From positions 1 to 64,000 of the forward strand of contig NZ_JAKNTW010000008.1 in NCBI RefSeq assembly GCF_022213955.1: a stretch of 64,000 bases of DNA. The letters are read 5' to 3'. This document shows, piece by piece, positions 63,975-64,000 of this stretch (positions within the stretch are counted from its first letter, which is position 1; the number at the start of each line of letters is the position of its first letter). The notes under the pieces were generated by a model that worked only from the letters and a program-made list of their open reading frames with translations, searched no databases and was not told the DNA's origin. The position numbers and the translations under genes are program-made. The DNA is from Dolomitihabitans soli (GTDB taxonomy: Bacteria > Actinomycetota > Actinomycetes > Streptosporangiales > Streptosporangiaceae).

Positions 63975-64000
63975 CGGTGGCCGCCGACGCCGGTCCGGCC

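Overview
The window comes from the chromosome of a high-GC, Gram-positive filamentous actinomycete. The likely placement is Streptosporangiales (Nonomuraea/Streptosporangium-like), inferred from gene order and not proven. Supporting signs are the strong G/C bias at third codon positions, frequent GTG starts, several apparently leaderless genes, a Rex/Rex-operator system, a BldN-like developmental sigma factor with a membrane anti-sigma partner, and a BldC-like regulator. No rRNA, tRNA, transposase, integrase or CRISPR array was recognised.

Layout. (1) 0-3.1 kb: a truncated gene end, one copy of an interspersed repeat, a cysteine-rich pentapeptide-repeat protein, an ArsR/SRPBCC pair behind a palindromic operator, and an acetoacetate-decarboxylase-fold protein. 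(2) 3.1-13.1 kb: an accessory island, visibly more A/T-rich in its middle. It holds a SARP-type regulator, a 14-TM drug exporter, a sulfotransferase, a membrane-anchored EEP phosphatase/nuclease, a GT2 glycosyltransferase, a UbiA enzyme of the decaprenyl-phosphate phosphoribosyltransferase type, an NAD-dependent epimerase, and a divergent GT4 glycosyltransferase. Together they look like an undescribed polyprenyl-linked glycoconjugate pathway. (3) 13.2-19.7 kb: mixed single genes (glyoxalase-fold, XRE regulator with an apparent frameshift, secreted proteins, Pr6Pr membrane protein, Tat-exported beta-helix protein, MsrA, RarD).

(4) 19.6-38.3 kb: a respiratory block on the minus strand. MenG, then a MenJ-like reductase, all fourteen complex I genes nuoA-N with mostly 1-14 base overlaps, and a long-chain polyprenyl diphosphate synthase. 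A perfect Rex operator lies in front of menJ. The block therefore makes and finishes menaquinone and builds the dehydrogenase that reduces it, under redox control. (5) 38.4-42.1 kb: small accessory genes, including an anthrax-lethal-factor-like zinc peptidase with a small partner gene. (6) 42.1-49.9 kb: cytochrome c maturation (resA-like, ccdA, resB, ccsB), a LysR regulator with a tiny divergent ORF, then hemL with a Prim-Pol-like gene. (7) 50.1-55.6 kb: rex-hemA-hemC-cobA/hemD-hemB, with a second Rex operator shared with a divergent glutaredoxin. Heme made here feeds the cytochrome c machinery next to it.

(8) 56-60.5 kb: a membrane/ABM fusion protein, bldN, its rsbN-like anti-sigma gene and a HAD-IB hydrolase. 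This is the same order as around bldN in Streptomyces, as far as known. (9) 60.5-64 kb: three more copies of the interspersed repeat around a very small secreted peptide gene, then a divergent LysR/MFS pair with two palindromes between them.
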